A DNA stretch of 64,000 nucleotides from an uncultured Flavobacteriales bacterium (GCA_913063375.1 CAJXXR010000016.1:1-64000); one strand, 5' to 3'; positions 32,577 through 42,449 are shown, numbered from the stretch's first letter. Notes: a model not told the origin generated them from the sequence alone. Numbers and translations are program-made.

Positions 32577-35041
32577 CATTCTTTGATATAGATTCTAGGA
32601 ACGCGTTCTGATATCCCTGTTAAGATTTCGTATGGAATGGTTTGAGCCGCTTTTGCCAACTGTTCTATTGGCCATTCAGGACCAAAAATTATAACCTCAT
32701 CATTTACGGAAACTTCAAATCCGGATACATCTACCATGGTCATGTCCATGCAAATGGAGCCAACTATAGCACATGCTTTTCCTTGAATTAGAACTTGTCC
32801 CTTGCCATCACTGAGGCAGCGCATCAATCCGTCTGCATATCCAATCGGAATGATTGCAATTTTCATTGGAGAATCTGCAATATGGGCTCTGTTGTATCCA
32901 ACGCTTTCACCCTCTTGGACTGTACGGATCTGACTTATATGGCTGATAAGTTTTGATACTGCTCTTAATTTACCTTTGCTCTTAGGACTATTCTCTATGC
33001 CGTAAAGACCTATTCCAAGTCGAACCATATCTGCATAGCCTTCTGGGTAGTTGAGTGTTCCTGCACTATTTAAAATATGCCTGATAAACCCTTTTCCGAT
33101 CCTTTTTCCCAGATTCAGGCATGCGCGTTTGAAATTATGAATCTGTTCAAGGTTGAATGCAGTATCCTCTAAATTATCACTACTTGCCAGATGCGAGAGG
33201 ACACTGGCCACCTTCAATTTCTTTGAGCCGCTAAGTATTCTTCCAAGCTGATCCACCTCGTTGAGGTCGAACCCAAGTCTTTTCATTCCCGTGTCTAGCT
33301 TTATGTGGACAGGGTATTTATTTGTGATATGTGTATCGTTTAGTGCACGCTCCCAAGCCTTAAGAAGCTCCATTGAATATATTTCAGGCTCAAGGCTATA
33401 ACGCAACATTTGATCTATTTGTTCCACTCTACTGTTGAGGACAAGTATGGGCAATTGGATTCCTGAATCTCTCAATTGAACACCTTCAGATAAATAGGCT
33501 ACGGCCAAATAATCGACCCTATTATATGCTAATTCCTGTGCGATTTCAATTGCTCCAGCACCGTAGGAAAATGCTTTAACCATGGCCATTATCTTGATGT
33601 CCTTTGGCAGTGTAGACCGATAGAAGTTTAAATTCTCCCGAAGAGAATTCAAGTTAATCTCTAGTCTTGTTAAATGGATCTTCTCTTTTAACCTACTATT
33701 GATTTCTTCTAGTTTGAATTTCCGAGAACCCTTTATAAGAATTGTCTCACGGCTCAATTGGTTGAAATTGAACTGGGATAAAAAATCATGGCTGGAAGCA
33801 TAAAATATACTCTCCATCGGGAAGTAAGATTGGTATTTTTCAAGCTTTTTTCCAATGCCAATAAAATGTTTAAGATCCAAGGACTTTATCTGTTGAGCAA
33901 TCGCTCTGTAAAAATCCTCTTCCTGATCTGCAATTTCTTGGAAATCCGATAATATTACGGATTTCGCACTTTTAAATTGGTTGAGGTAGTTGAGTGCTGC
34001 GTTTAATGCAGTAGCATCATTCGTGTAGCTATCGTTTATCAATTGGCATTGATTGATTCCAGCGTGAAGTTGAAGTCGCATATCAATGGTGGAAAGCGAT
34101 TCAAAATTCTTGATCAGCTTATCGCTGATTAAATCCTGAGAACAGATTAGGCAGAAGCAATAAATGGCATTTTCAATGGACGCCTTATCAGTAAATGGGA
34201 GCATTATTTGATATTGCTCCTTTTTATATATGAATTGGATTTTAGTATATGGGTGACCTAATTCGATATTCTCTACAAAGAGACTTGCTTCAGTATTTTT
34301 GGTAGACCATGTATATTTTTGGACCTCTGGATACAATTTCTTGATAGCATCATTGACTAAAGGTTCATCTTCGCAATAGATAATTTTTTCACAAGCCTTA
34401 AACAGTTTCAGCTTCTCATAAATTTTCTCGTTAGGACTGCTGAAGTTTTTTTGATGAGCTTCACCAAAGTGACAAAAAATCCCGATATCTGGATGAACTA
34501 TTCTTTGATGTAAATTCATGTCACCAGGTTGGGATATTCCGACTTCTATCAGCCCTAAATTATGCTCTTTCTGAAATTGTTTGATAGAGAGCGGCACGCC
34601 AATTTTAGAATTGAAACTTTTAGGGCTCTTTACAAGATCATATTGATCTTGTAGGAGTGAAAAAAGCCATTCCTTGATAATGGTTTTACCATTACTACCC
34701 GTTATCCCAATAACCGGAAAGTCGAATTGTTCTCTATGTGCAAAGCAGAGGTCCTGAAAGGCTGTTAGTGCATTCTTTACGAGGTATACATTCGCCTCTT
34801 TTGGAAGTTTTATGTTTGGATTCTCAATGACAAATGATCGCACCCCTTTATTGTATATCTCTTGGATATACTGATGGCCGTCCAGGTGATCTCCTTTAAT
34901 TGCGAAAAAAATTTGATTATTGGCATCAATAGGGAAGGTCCTGCTGTCTATCAGGACATCCTTAATATACAAGTCAGCGTTTACCTTTTGTATCCACTCA
35001 GCCTTGCAAATGGAGGCAATATCTTTGGGGTAGAATAGCAT
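32576..35041 (-). CDS. murF/alr: Bifunctional MurF ligase / alanine racemase
   Basis: Fusion of two peptidoglycan precursor enzymes, common in Bacteroidota. The N-terminal ~450 residues are MurF-like (adds D-Ala-D-Ala to the UDP-MurNAc-tripeptide), with the ATP loop GITGSNGKT near residue 107. The C-terminal ~370 residues are the PLP-dependent alanine racemase, with the cofactor lysine in MAMVKAFSYGAG, HIKLDTGMKRLGF and VGSICMDMTMVDV. Length 821 aa. The fusion couples D-Ala supply to its use. It is transcribed with tdk, with only 3 bp between. Confidence 0.95.
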   Translation of the reverse strand: MLFYPKDIASICKAEWIQKVNADLYIKDVLIDSRTFPIDANNQIFFAIKGDHLDGHQYIQEIYNKGVRSFVIENPNIKLPKEANVYLVKNALTAFQDLCFAHREQFDFPVIGITGSNGKTIIKEWLFSLLQDQYDLVKSPKSFNSKIGVPLSIKQFQKEHNLGLIEVGISQPGDMNLHQRIVHPDIGIFCHFGEAHQKNFSSPNEKIYEKLKLFKACEKIIYCEDEPLVNDAIKKLYPEVQKYTWSTKNTEASLFVENIELGHPYTKIQFIYKKEQYQIMLPFTDKASIENAIYCFCLICSQDLISDKLIKNFESLSTIDMRLQLHAGINQCQLINDSYTNDATALNAALNYLNQFKSAKSVILSDFQEIADQEEDFYRAIAQQIKSLDLKHFIGIGKKLEKYQSYFPMESIFYASSHDFLSQFNFNQLSRETILIKGSRKFKLEEINSRLKEKIHLTRLEINLNSLRENLNFYRSTLPKDIKIMAMVKAFSYGAGAIEIAQELAYNRVDYLAVAYLSEGVQLRDSGIQLPILVLNSRVEQIDQMLRYSLEPEIYSMELLKAWERALNDTHITNKYPVHIKLDTGMKRLGFDLNEVDQLGRILSGSKKLKVASVLSHLASSDNLEDTAFNLEQIHNFKRACLNLGKRIGKGFIRHILNSAGTLNYPEGYADMVRLGIGLYGIENSPKSKGKLRAVSKLISHISQIRTVQEGESVGYNRAHIADSPMKIAIIPIGYADGLMRCLSDGKGQVLIQGKACAIVGSICMDMTMVDVSGFEVSVNDEVIIFGPEWPIEQLAKAAQTIPYEILTGISERVPRIYIKE

Positions 35042-35044
35042 GGA

Positions 35045-35617
35045 TTATCTTTGAGTATTATAACACCTTCGGCATAAAGGTCGGTAATTATCTTGTTCTC
35101 CTAAAAGAATTCTATCTTGAATAGGGTTTATTCGCTTTGAATAATGAGCAATTTCGCCACAATCCATACAGATTGCATGCACCTTAGTGACAAATTCAGC
35201 ACAAGCCATAAGTTGAGGGATCGGGCCGAATGGCTTACCCTTGAAGTCCATATCCAAACCTGCCAAGATTACTCTCGTTCCAGCATTTGCTAATTGACTA
35301 CAAACCTCAACTAAGCCCTCATCGAAGAATTGGGCTTCATCAATACCCAATACGTCTACTTGATTTGCTTGTAGCAGTATTTGAGAGGAATGTGAAACGG
35401 CGTTAGAGGTTATTTCATTTTTATCATGTGACACAATATTCTCTTTTGCATACCGGTCATCTACAGATGGTTTAAATATCTGCACGTTCTGTTTTGCAAT
35501 CTGTGCCCTTTTCAGCCTTCGTATTAATTCTTCAGTTTTACCTGAAAACATCGAACCCGAGATTACTTCAATCCATCCTTTTTTGAGATCTCTGTCTTGT
35601 TTTCTTTCTAGAAACAT
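35045..35617 (-). CDS. tdk: Thymidine kinase
   Basis: Type II thymidine kinase for pyrimidine salvage. The P-loop is GSMFSGKT at residues 21-28. DEAQFFDEGLVEVC is the Walker B and lid region. A zinc-binding lasso is seen as CMDCGEIAHYSKR with a second CRRC pair near the C-terminus. Length 190 aa. It is the first gene of an apparent tdk-murF/alr operon. A decayed repeat of an LTD gene starts immediately upstream. Confidence 0.95.
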   Translation of the reverse strand: MFLERKQDRDLKKGWIEVISGSMFSGKTEELIRRLKRAQIAKQNVQIFKPSVDDRYAKENIVSHDKNEITSNAVSHSSQILLQANQVDVLGIDEAQFFDEGLVEVCSQLANAGTRVILAGLDMDFKGKPFGPIPQLMACAEFVTKVHAICMDCGEIAHYSKRINPIQDRILLGEQDNYRPLCRRCYNTQR

Positions 35618-35620
35618 ATA

Positions 35621-35850
35621 GGTCGATTGGTTAAAGCTTAATTTTTTCTATGAATAGAAATCTAGCTTACGGAATTGCTATTCATGTGACTCTTTGGCTG
35701 TTTATTTTGTGCCTTAAAACAGCTAATGAGATAATAAATGTACTATAAATTAAGATGCAAATAAAATATATTAGGCTTCTCGGGTTACTAGAGATTGGAA
35801 TTCATTATGCTTCAGTTTTTATTGATTTCCACAATGTGGATTATTCAAAA
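35621..35850 (+). repeat. Left copy of a ~230-bp direct repeat flanking pyruvate carboxylase
   Basis: Aligns nearly gap-free with 39784-40012. Shared blocks include GGTCGATTGGTTAAA versus GGCCGATCGGTTAAA, AAAACAGCTAATGAGATA and GATGCAAATAAAATATA versus GATGCTAATAAAATATA. It covers the upstream leader and first ~30 codons of the LTD gene. Similarity continues, with deletions, to about 36045. Confidence 0.85.
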
Positions 35851-36045
35851 GGGGGAATGATTCTGGCCAGCTAATCTTCTATAGTTCTGATGGGGTACTG
35901 AAAAATGATGTTTTAGTTAAGGTTGATAGAGTCTCTGGTACATAGAGAGGCCTATAACGCTAAACCAGTTTTGACAATTATAACAAGGTATCCTTATCTA
36001 AGAAGAAACATTTATTGGTGAAATATTGGATATGACATGCAATGA
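35755..36045 (+). pseudogene. Decayed 5' fragment of a lamin-tail-domain T9SS gene
   Basis: The ATG at 35755 opens a frame (MQIKYIRLLGLLEIGI) that aligns with the intact gene at 39918 (MLIKYSRLLVFLMVGI). At TTATTCAAA (35841-35849) the sequence jumps to what corresponds to 40281 onward, a 277-bp deletion that shifts the frame; a stop follows at about 35872. A further ~10-bp deletion lies near 35900. Recognisable similarity fades out near 36045. The rest of the gene is missing. Confidence 0.8.
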
Positions 36046-36166
36046 AAAGGAATGTTTAAAATTAAACGGAAAAAGGGTTTAAAATGGAATTCATTTAATA
36101 AATAATTCAAATAAATATTTTAATTTTATTTCGACAAACCTAAACCAGTAAGACCCCATTTCCAAA
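36046..36166. other. AT-rich upstream region of pyc
   Basis: No further LTD-gene similarity is seen. The stretch is very AT-rich and must contain the pyc promoter, but no clean TAnnTTTG element was identified; CGACAAACC near 36133 is not a match. No RNA gene is apparent. Confidence 0.4.
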
Positions 36167-39100
36167 ATGAAAATTAAAAAAGTATTAGTTGCTAATCGCG
36201 GTGAAATAGCCATCCGAATATTCAGAGCTTGTGTTGAGATAGGTATTAAAACAGTTGGTATCTACACCTTTGAAGATCGTTATTCATTACATCGTTATAA
36301 ATCTGATGAGTCCTACCAAATAGGTAAAGACAATGAGCCTTTAAAGCCTTATCTGGATATTGATGAGATAATAAGGGTTGCAAAGCAAAATAATGTTGAT
36401 GCGATACATCCAGGCTATGGATTCTTGTCGGAAAATGCAATGTTTGCTCAAAAATGTGAGGAAAATGGTATCATATTTATCGGACCTAAAGTAGAAGTTT
36501 TAAATGCATTAGGGGATAAAATCATGGCAAAGCAGGTTGCTGTTAATAATAATATTCCCATAATAAAAAGCAATACTGAAGACCTTGTAACGATTGATAT
36601 AGCGCTGTCAGAGGCTGAGAAGATTGGATATCCAGTCATGCTAAAGGCTGCGTCAGGTGGTGGTGGACGAGGAATGCGCGTGATACGACTAAAAGAAGAA
36701 TTAGAAAGTGCATTTGCTGAGGCAAAACGAGAGTCGCTGAATGCCTTTGGAGATGACACCGTTTTTTTAGAAAAGTACGTTGAAAATCCGAAGCATATTG
36801 AAATTCAGATTGTCGCTGATAATTTCGGTAATACGGTTCATTTATTTGAACGTGATTGTTCGGTACAGAGGCGTTATCAAAAGGTTATTGAGTTTGCACC
36901 TTCTTATGGTTTAGATCAAGAAACAAAAGATAGTCTTTATGAATACGCTCTTAAGATCTGTAAGGCAGTAGATTATAATAATATTGGGACTGTAGAATTC
37001 TTATTAGATGAAGATGGGAGTATTTACTTTATTGAAGTTAATCCCAGAATACAAGTAGAACACACTGTCACTGAAATTGTGACAAATATAGATTTAGTTA
37101 AGGCTCAATTATTTATTGCTGGAGGCTATAAACTTTCCGATCAGCAAATAAAAATTAAAAATCAAGAAGCAATAAAGGTCACGGGGTATGCATTACAATG
37201 TCGTATTACCACGGAGGATCCTTCCAATGATTTTAAGCCAGATTATGGGACTATATCAACCTTTAGAAGTGCTTCAGGATTTGGGATACGTTTGGATGCC
37301 GGTAGTTTATATCAAGGTGTAAATGTGTCTCCTTTTTTCGATTCGATGCTGGTTAAAGTATCTGCCAATAGTAGAACATTAGATGGCGCTTGTAGAAAGA
37401 TGCAGAGAGCTTTACTTGAATTTCGAATTAGAGGCGTTAAAACCAATATAAACTTTTTAGATAATATTTTAAAACATCCAACCTTTAGGGCTGGGAATGT
37501 TACAGTTAACTTTGTTAAGAATGAGCCTTCACTATTTAAGTTTACTGAATCTAGAAATAGAACAAGTAAGTTAGTTGAAATTTTAGCAGAAACTATTGTT
37601 AATGGTAATCCCGATATCAAGAACAAAATTGATAATAAGACATTCTTAAAACCTAAGGTGCCAAGTTTTGATAAATCATCTACCTACCCAAAAGGGACTA
37701 AAGATTTGTTAACTGAGCTTGGACCAGAAAAGTTTTCGCAATGGTTGAAAAATGAAAAGAAAATTCATTTCACAGATACCACAATGCGGGATGCACATCA
37801 AAGTTTATTGGCAACTCGAATGCGTACTTTAGATATGGAACAAGTAGCGGAAGGTTTTGCAAAAAACCATCCGGAGATCTTTAGCATGGAAGTCTGGGGA
37901 GGAGCTACATTTGATGTGTGTTTACGTTTTTTGCAAGAGAACCCTTGGGAACGATTGAGAATATTACGAAAAGCCATGCCGAATGTGTTATTACAGATGC
38001 TAATAAGAGGATCTAATGGCGTTGGATATACAGCATACCCTGACAATTTAATCGAAAAATTTGTTGAGCAATCATGGGAAAACGGCGTAGATGTTTTTAG
38101 AGTGTTCGATTCTTTAAACTGGATGAAGTCTATTGCGCCATGTATAGAACATGTTAGGACTAAGACAAATGGGCTAGCCGAAGGTTCTATATGTTATACA
38201 GGCGATATACTGAATCCTAATAAATCAAAATACGATTTAAATTATTATATACAGTTAGCAAAAGACATTGAAAATGCTGGCGCACATATATTGGGGGTAA
38301 AAGATATGGCTGGTTTATTAAAACCAAATGCTGCATTTGAATTAATTTCTGCATTAAAATCGGAAATTAATATACCCATTCACCTACATACACACGATAC
38401 GTCTTCTGTACAAGCAGCTATGTATTTAAAGGCAGCAGAAGCTGGTGTCGATGTAATAGATGTAGCATTAGGAGGCTTGTCTGGCCTTACCTCTCAACCA
38501 AATTTCAACTCTATATTAGAAATATTTCGTTTCCACGAGCGTGAAAATGATTTTAACACAGAAAAGCTTGCGGAATATTCAGATTATTGGGAGTTAGTAA
38601 GAAACTATTATTATCCTTTTGAATCTGGATTAAAAGCAGGGACGGGAGAAGTTTACAAGCATGAAATACCTGGTGGACAGTATTCAAATTTAAAGGGTCA
38701 AGCCATAGCTTTAGGTTTAGAAGACAAATTCCCTGAAGTCACTAAGATGTATGGAGAAGTAAACAACCTTTTTGGAGATATTGTGAAAGTAACGCCTAGT
38801 TCTAAAGTAGTAGGAGATATGGCACAATATCTTATTAGTAACAATTACACGACTCAAGATGTACTAGATAAAGGAGACACGATGTCCTTTCCTCAATCTG
38901 TGATAGGCTTCTTTAAAGGTGATTTGGGACAACCGGTGGGTGGATTCCCTGAGGAATTGCAGAAGATTATATTAAAACAAGAAACACCCTATACAAATAG
39001 GCCAAATGCTCATTTGGAACCAATAGATTTTGAAAGTGAATTCGAGGTATTTAAGCGCACTTTTTCTACGGGAATGGGTAGAGCGTTAGAAATAACAGAT

Positions 39101-39619
39101 TTCCTTTCCTATAAATTGTACCCTAAGGTATTTACAGAAGCTCATAACAAACACATGAAGTATGGCAGCGTGATGAATATCCCAACCAAGAATTTTTTCT
39201 ATGGTATGGAGGTAGGCGAGGAGATCATGGTGGAGCTAGATAAAGGTAAGAATGTTTTGATCTCATTAGTCTCTGTAGCAGAGGCAGATAGTGAGGGGAA
39301 TGTTGGAGTCTTATTTAAGGTAAATGGACAATTGAGGAATGTGATTGTTAAGGATGAATCTATCAAAATTTTTAAAGTAGAGAATGTAAAGGCAGAAACA
39401 GATAACGAGAAGGAAATAGGTGCACCATTACAGGGGTTACTTTCAAACGTCTTTGTTAAAAAGGGGCAAAAAATAAAAAAGAATGATCCCTTGTTTGTCA
39501 TTGAGGCAATGAAAATGGAAACAACCGTTATGTCACATTTTGAGGGCGTTATTGATAAGGTGCAATTAAAGTCTGGAGTAATGGTAAATACGAGTGATCT
39601 AATTATCGTTTTAAAATAA
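36167..39619 (+). CDS. pyc: Pyruvate carboxylase
   Basis: Biotin enzyme that makes oxaloacetate from pyruvate, bicarbonate and ATP to refill the TCA cycle. Domains in order: biotin carboxylase (about 1-450; ATP-grasp loop ASGGGGRGMRVI), carboxyltransferase (about 530-800; FTDTTMRDAHQSLLATRMRT and LGVKDMAGL), the conserved carboxylase region, and a C-terminal biotinyl domain with EAMKMET and biotin lysine K1116. Length 1150 aa, the full single-chain form. It stands alone between direct repeats of an LTD gene, which suggests it arrived or was duplicated with that gene. Confidence 0.97.
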   Translation: MKIKKVLVANRGEIAIRIFRACVEIGIKTVGIYTFEDRYSLHRYKSDESYQIGKDNEPLKPYLDIDEIIRVAKQNNVDAIHPGYGFLSENAMFAQKCEENGIIFIGPKVEVLNALGDKIMAKQVAVNNNIPIIKSNTEDLVTIDIALSEAEKIGYPVMLKAASGGGGRGMRVIRLKEELESAFAEAKRESLNAFGDDTVFLEKYVENPKHIEIQIVADNFGNTVHLFERDCSVQRRYQKVIEFAPSYGLDQETKDSLYEYALKICKAVDYNNIGTVEFLLDEDGSIYFIEVNPRIQVEHTVTEIVTNIDLVKAQLFIAGGYKLSDQQIKIKNQEAIKVTGYALQCRITTEDPSNDFKPDYGTISTFRSASGFGIRLDAGSLYQGVNVSPFFDSMLVKVSANSRTLDGACRKMQRALLEFRIRGVKTNINFLDNILKHPTFRAGNVTVNFVKNEPSLFKFTESRNRTSKLVEILAETIVNGNPDIKNKIDNKTFLKPKVPSFDKSSTYPKGTKDLLTELGPEKFSQWLKNEKKIHFTDTTMRDAHQSLLATRMRTLDMEQVAEGFAKNHPEIFSMEVWGGATFDVCLRFLQENPWERLRILRKAMPNVLLQMLIRGSNGVGYTAYPDNLIEKFVEQSWENGVDVFRVFDSLNWMKSIAPCIEHVRTKTNGLAEGSICYTGDILNPNKSKYDLNYYIQLAKDIENAGAHILGVKDMAGLLKPNAAFELISALKSEINIPIHLHTHDTSSVQAAMYLKAAEAGVDVIDVALGGLSGLTSQPNFNSILEIFRFHERENDFNTEKLAEYSDYWELVRNYYYPFESGLKAGTGEVYKHEIPGGQYSNLKGQAIALGLEDKFPEVTKMYGEVNNLFGDIVKVTPSSKVVGDMAQYLISNNYTTQDVLDKGDTMSFPQSVIGFFKGDLGQPVGGFPEELQKIILKQETPYTNRPNAHLEPIDFESEFEVFKRTFSTGMGRALEITDFLSYKLYPKVFTEAHNKHMKYGSVMNIPTKNFFYGMEVGEEIMVELDKGKNVLISLVSVAEADSEGNVGVLFKVNGQLRNVIVKDESIKIFKVENVKAETDNEKEIGAPLQGLLSNVFVKKGQKIKKNDPLFVIEAMKMETTVMSHFEGVIDKVQLKSGVMVNTSDLIIVLK

Positions 39620-39670
39620 ACATAGTTTTGGTAGCGTAGGTTCTAGCCTCGTTATAAAAATTTCATAATT

Positions 39671-39713
39671 GAAAAGCAGCCTTTGAATTTGTATTCAGAG
39701 GCTGCTTTGTTTT
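39671..39713 (+). terminator. Terminator after pyc
   Basis: AAAGCAGCCTTTGAAT and ATTCAGAGGCTGCTTT form a 16-bp stem with one mismatch, followed by GTTTTAT. Confidence 0.82.
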
Positions 39714-39783
39714 ATAGTATATCATCATTTGAAGTGGAATAAATTATTAGAACCAATACTTGTTTTGTTTCTAGGGATATAAT

Positions 39784-40012
39784 GGCCGATCGGTTAAAAC
39801 TAAAAACATTTTCATGAATAAAAACCTAGCCTATAGAGCTTCCATTCATGTAGTTTTTGGGCTGTTTTTTTGTAACTTAAAACAGCTAATGAGATATTTA
39901 ATGTAATATATATTAAGATGCTAATAAAATATAGTAGGCTGCTGGTGTTTCTAATGGTTGGAATTCTGAATGCTCAAGTTTTTGATGATTTCCAAGATGG
40001 GGATTATTCAAA
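39784..40012 (+). repeat. Right copy of the direct repeat flanking pyc
   Basis: Intact counterpart of 35621-35850. It spans the leader and signal-peptide region of the LTD gene. The leader contains two inverted repeats kept in both copies: CATGAAT/ATTCATG (39813-39850) and GCTGTTTT/AAAACAGC (39861-39886). Confidence 0.85.
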
Positions 40013-42449
40013 TAATCCTGTTTGGTCTGGGGATACAATGGACTTTAAAGTGAACAATGATTTTACACTGCAATTATTTGCAGATCCTCCTAGTGGATTA
40101 TCTCGTATTTATACCGTAAATCAAGCAATTAGTAATGCAATTTTTGAATTCAATATAAAGCTTGACTTTAACCCATCTTCTCAGAATTATTTAGAAGTAT
40201 ACCTACAGGTAGAGGGCGTTGATTTTGAAACTTCAGATGCCGTTTTTCTTAGAGTTGGAGATAGTCAAGATAGAATAGGGTTATTCAAAAGGGTAAATGG
40301 TTCTAACGAATTAATGTTCGATAGTTCTGATGGACTATTAAATAATTCTGAAAATGATGTCCAGGTTAAAGTTACCAGAAATTCTGGAGGTTTATGGAAG
40401 GTTGATATTGCTTTAAACGGGGGGCAAATGGAGACCATTGGTCAAGGGATTGAAGTAGGCATGTTGTCGACAAATTATTTTGGATTCGATTGTCATTATA
40501 CAAGCACCAGGAGTACGAAGTTCTATATAGATAATATTCAAATTGAAGGGAGTCCATTTTTAGATATAGAGGCTCCGGAGGTTATAGATTTTCGGAGGTT
40601 GGATTCATTTCAGGTGCTTTTGAATTTTAATGAGCCATTGGATACTCAATTTATAGTTAGTGAAATGTTTCAGATGGAGCCTGCAGGGAATGTGAAATCT
40701 CTTATATATAATGTCCTGGATTCAAGTGTTGTTTGTGAAATAAACCAGTTGGATTGGAATCAGGAATCAAGCATTAAAATAGGGCCTTTACAAGATCTTT
40801 CAGGAAACAGCTTAGCGGACACCAATTTTTCAATAAGATGGCAAAAGATATACCCGAGTGACCTTTTGATAACAGAGATAATGTTTGATCCTGAACCGTC
40901 CGTATACCTGCCTGAATTTGAATATATAGAATTGTACAATACTAAAGATTACCCATTGAGTTTGGAGGGCGTTCAATTATCAATAGATGGGAAGACTACG
41001 GTGTTTGGTATCGACTCTATTTTACCAAAATCGTATCTCGTTGTTGGAAGTATGGCGGAAGAGGTTATGCTATTAGGTGTTGATCAATACATAGCTTTGG
41101 GATATTTCCCATCAATGAGTAATACAAGTAGTTTCCTCTCACTCAAGACGGCTGAAAATGTATTTGTTCATGGGGTGAAATATGATAAGTCCTGGCATAT
41201 TAAAGCTAAACAAAATGGAGGTTGGTCACTTGAAATGATTGATCAAGAATTATATTGTTTGTCGGAGGAAGGATGGGCTTCTTCAAGAAGCTTACAGGGA
41301 GGATCTCCAGGCAGGATGAATGTCGCCTTGGATTCTATGATTGATCTACAAAATGAATACTATTTGGAGGTGAATGGAGTGCAGGAAATTGTACTTACCT
41401 CACTATTTGTAATGGAGGATCCAAATTGGGAAGACCCCAAAAGTTTTGTGCTAAATGGTGAGTATAGAGTGAATGAGGTAGAACGGGTTTCTGAACGTAG
41501 TATTTTGTTAAGAACAGATATGCCACTGTCTTTAAGAACAGGGTATCAATTGGGAATTACTTTCTTGTCCAATAATTGCTTGAATGAACAAGAAGGGGGA
41601 GTCCTAGTGAATTTTAGTCTTCCCGAGATGCCGAAAGCTGATGAAGTAAAAGTCTCTGAAATCTTATTTAATCCTTTAGATGGGAAAGAGAAATTTATTG
41701 AGTTTGTTCATGAAGGAATGTATCCTATAGATTGTTATGATTTGCTTTTAGGGCAAAAAAATGAAGCCGACCATACCTGGAGTTATTACAATATTACAGG
41801 AAATCATGAAATATGGTATCCAGATGATTTCTTGGTTGTGACTACATCAGTAAATGGTCTTCGGGATCAATACAATTGTGGTGAAAGGGTTAAAATCATC
41901 GGTTTGAAATCCTTTCCTAGCTTACCTATTTCAGGAGGTCAAGGTGGACTTTTTAGACGTAATCACATAGCCTTAGATACCTTTTGCTATGAAGACGATT
42001 GGCACGCTGGACACCTGCTAAGTACGAAAGGAGTTTCCTTGGAGCGGATAGATTTCAATGCCAATCCTTGTCTTGAATCAACGTGGGGATCAGCCTCAGA
42101 AAATTCGGATTATGCTAGTCCAGGATCTGTCAACAGTTATCATGAGATTTCTAATAATGGAGCTCGGCTATCTATTTCTTCAGATATCCTTGCTCCGAAT
42201 TTGAAATTCTATGAAATAATAATTTCTTTCAACCTCATTAGTCCTGAAGAAAAACTATCTATTGAAGTTTATACCATAGATGGTATCCTTATAGCGGTTT
42301 TAGCTAGGAATAAATTCGCACTAGGGAAGGGTAATTTACAATGGACTGGTGAAGGCCTAGCAGTGGGAAGTTATATCTTGATGGCGGCCATTGAAAAAAA
42401 TGGAAAGCAGGTGATTAAAGAAAAATGGCTGATTAATATTCGTCTTTAA
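39918..42449 (+). CDS. Secreted lamin-tail-domain protein with C-terminal sorting region
   Basis: An 843-residue exported protein (signal about residues 1-19, ending NAQ). The first ~200 residues resemble a concanavalin-like/glucanase sandwich (VFDDFQDGDYSNNPVW). Two lamin tail domains follow: about 312-430 (LLITEIMFDPEP, FEYIELYN) and about 573-690 (VKVSEILFNPLDGKEKFIEF). The last ~95 residues look like a FlgD-like or T9SS type A-like tail (LSIEVYTIDGILIAVLA ... GSYILMAAI). It likely ends up on the surface or in the medium. The function is unknown. It overlaps the convergent hydrolase by 17 bp. Confidence 0.88.
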   Translation: MLIKYSRLLVFLMVGILNAQVFDDFQDGDYSNNPVWSGDTMDFKVNNDFTLQLFADPPSGLSRIYTVNQAISNAIFEFNIKLDFNPSSQNYLEVYLQVEGVDFETSDAVFLRVGDSQDRIGLFKRVNGSNELMFDSSDGLLNNSENDVQVKVTRNSGGLWKVDIALNGGQMETIGQGIEVGMLSTNYFGFDCHYTSTRSTKFYIDNIQIEGSPFLDIEAPEVIDFRRLDSFQVLLNFNEPLDTQFIVSEMFQMEPAGNVKSLIYNVLDSSVVCEINQLDWNQESSIKIGPLQDLSGNSLADTNFSIRWQKIYPSDLLITEIMFDPEPSVYLPEFEYIELYNTKDYPLSLEGVQLSIDGKTTVFGIDSILPKSYLVVGSMAEEVMLLGVDQYIALGYFPSMSNTSSFLSLKTAENVFVHGVKYDKSWHIKAKQNGGWSLEMIDQELYCLSEEGWASSRSLQGGSPGRMNVALDSMIDLQNEYYLEVNGVQEIVLTSLFVMEDPNWEDPKSFVLNGEYRVNEVERVSERSILLRTDMPLSLRTGYQLGITFLSNNCLNEQEGGVLVNFSLPEMPKADEVKVSEILFNPLDGKEKFIEFVHEGMYPIDCYDLLLGQKNEADHTWSYYNITGNHEIWYPDDFLVVTTSVNGLRDQYNCGERVKIIGLKSFPSLPISGGQGGLFRRNHIALDTFCYEDDWHAGHLLSTKGVSLERIDFNANPCLESTWGSASENSDYASPGSVNSYHEISNNGARLSISSDILAPNLKFYEIIISFNLISPEEKLSIEVYTIDGILIAVLARNKFALGKGNLQWTGEGLAVGSYILMAAIEKNGKQVIKEKWLINIRL

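Noticed and set aside
35621-36045. Insertion sequence or transposon end next to pyc
   Set aside because: The repeats are in direct orientation, have no transposase, and are explained fully as a copy of the LTD gene start.
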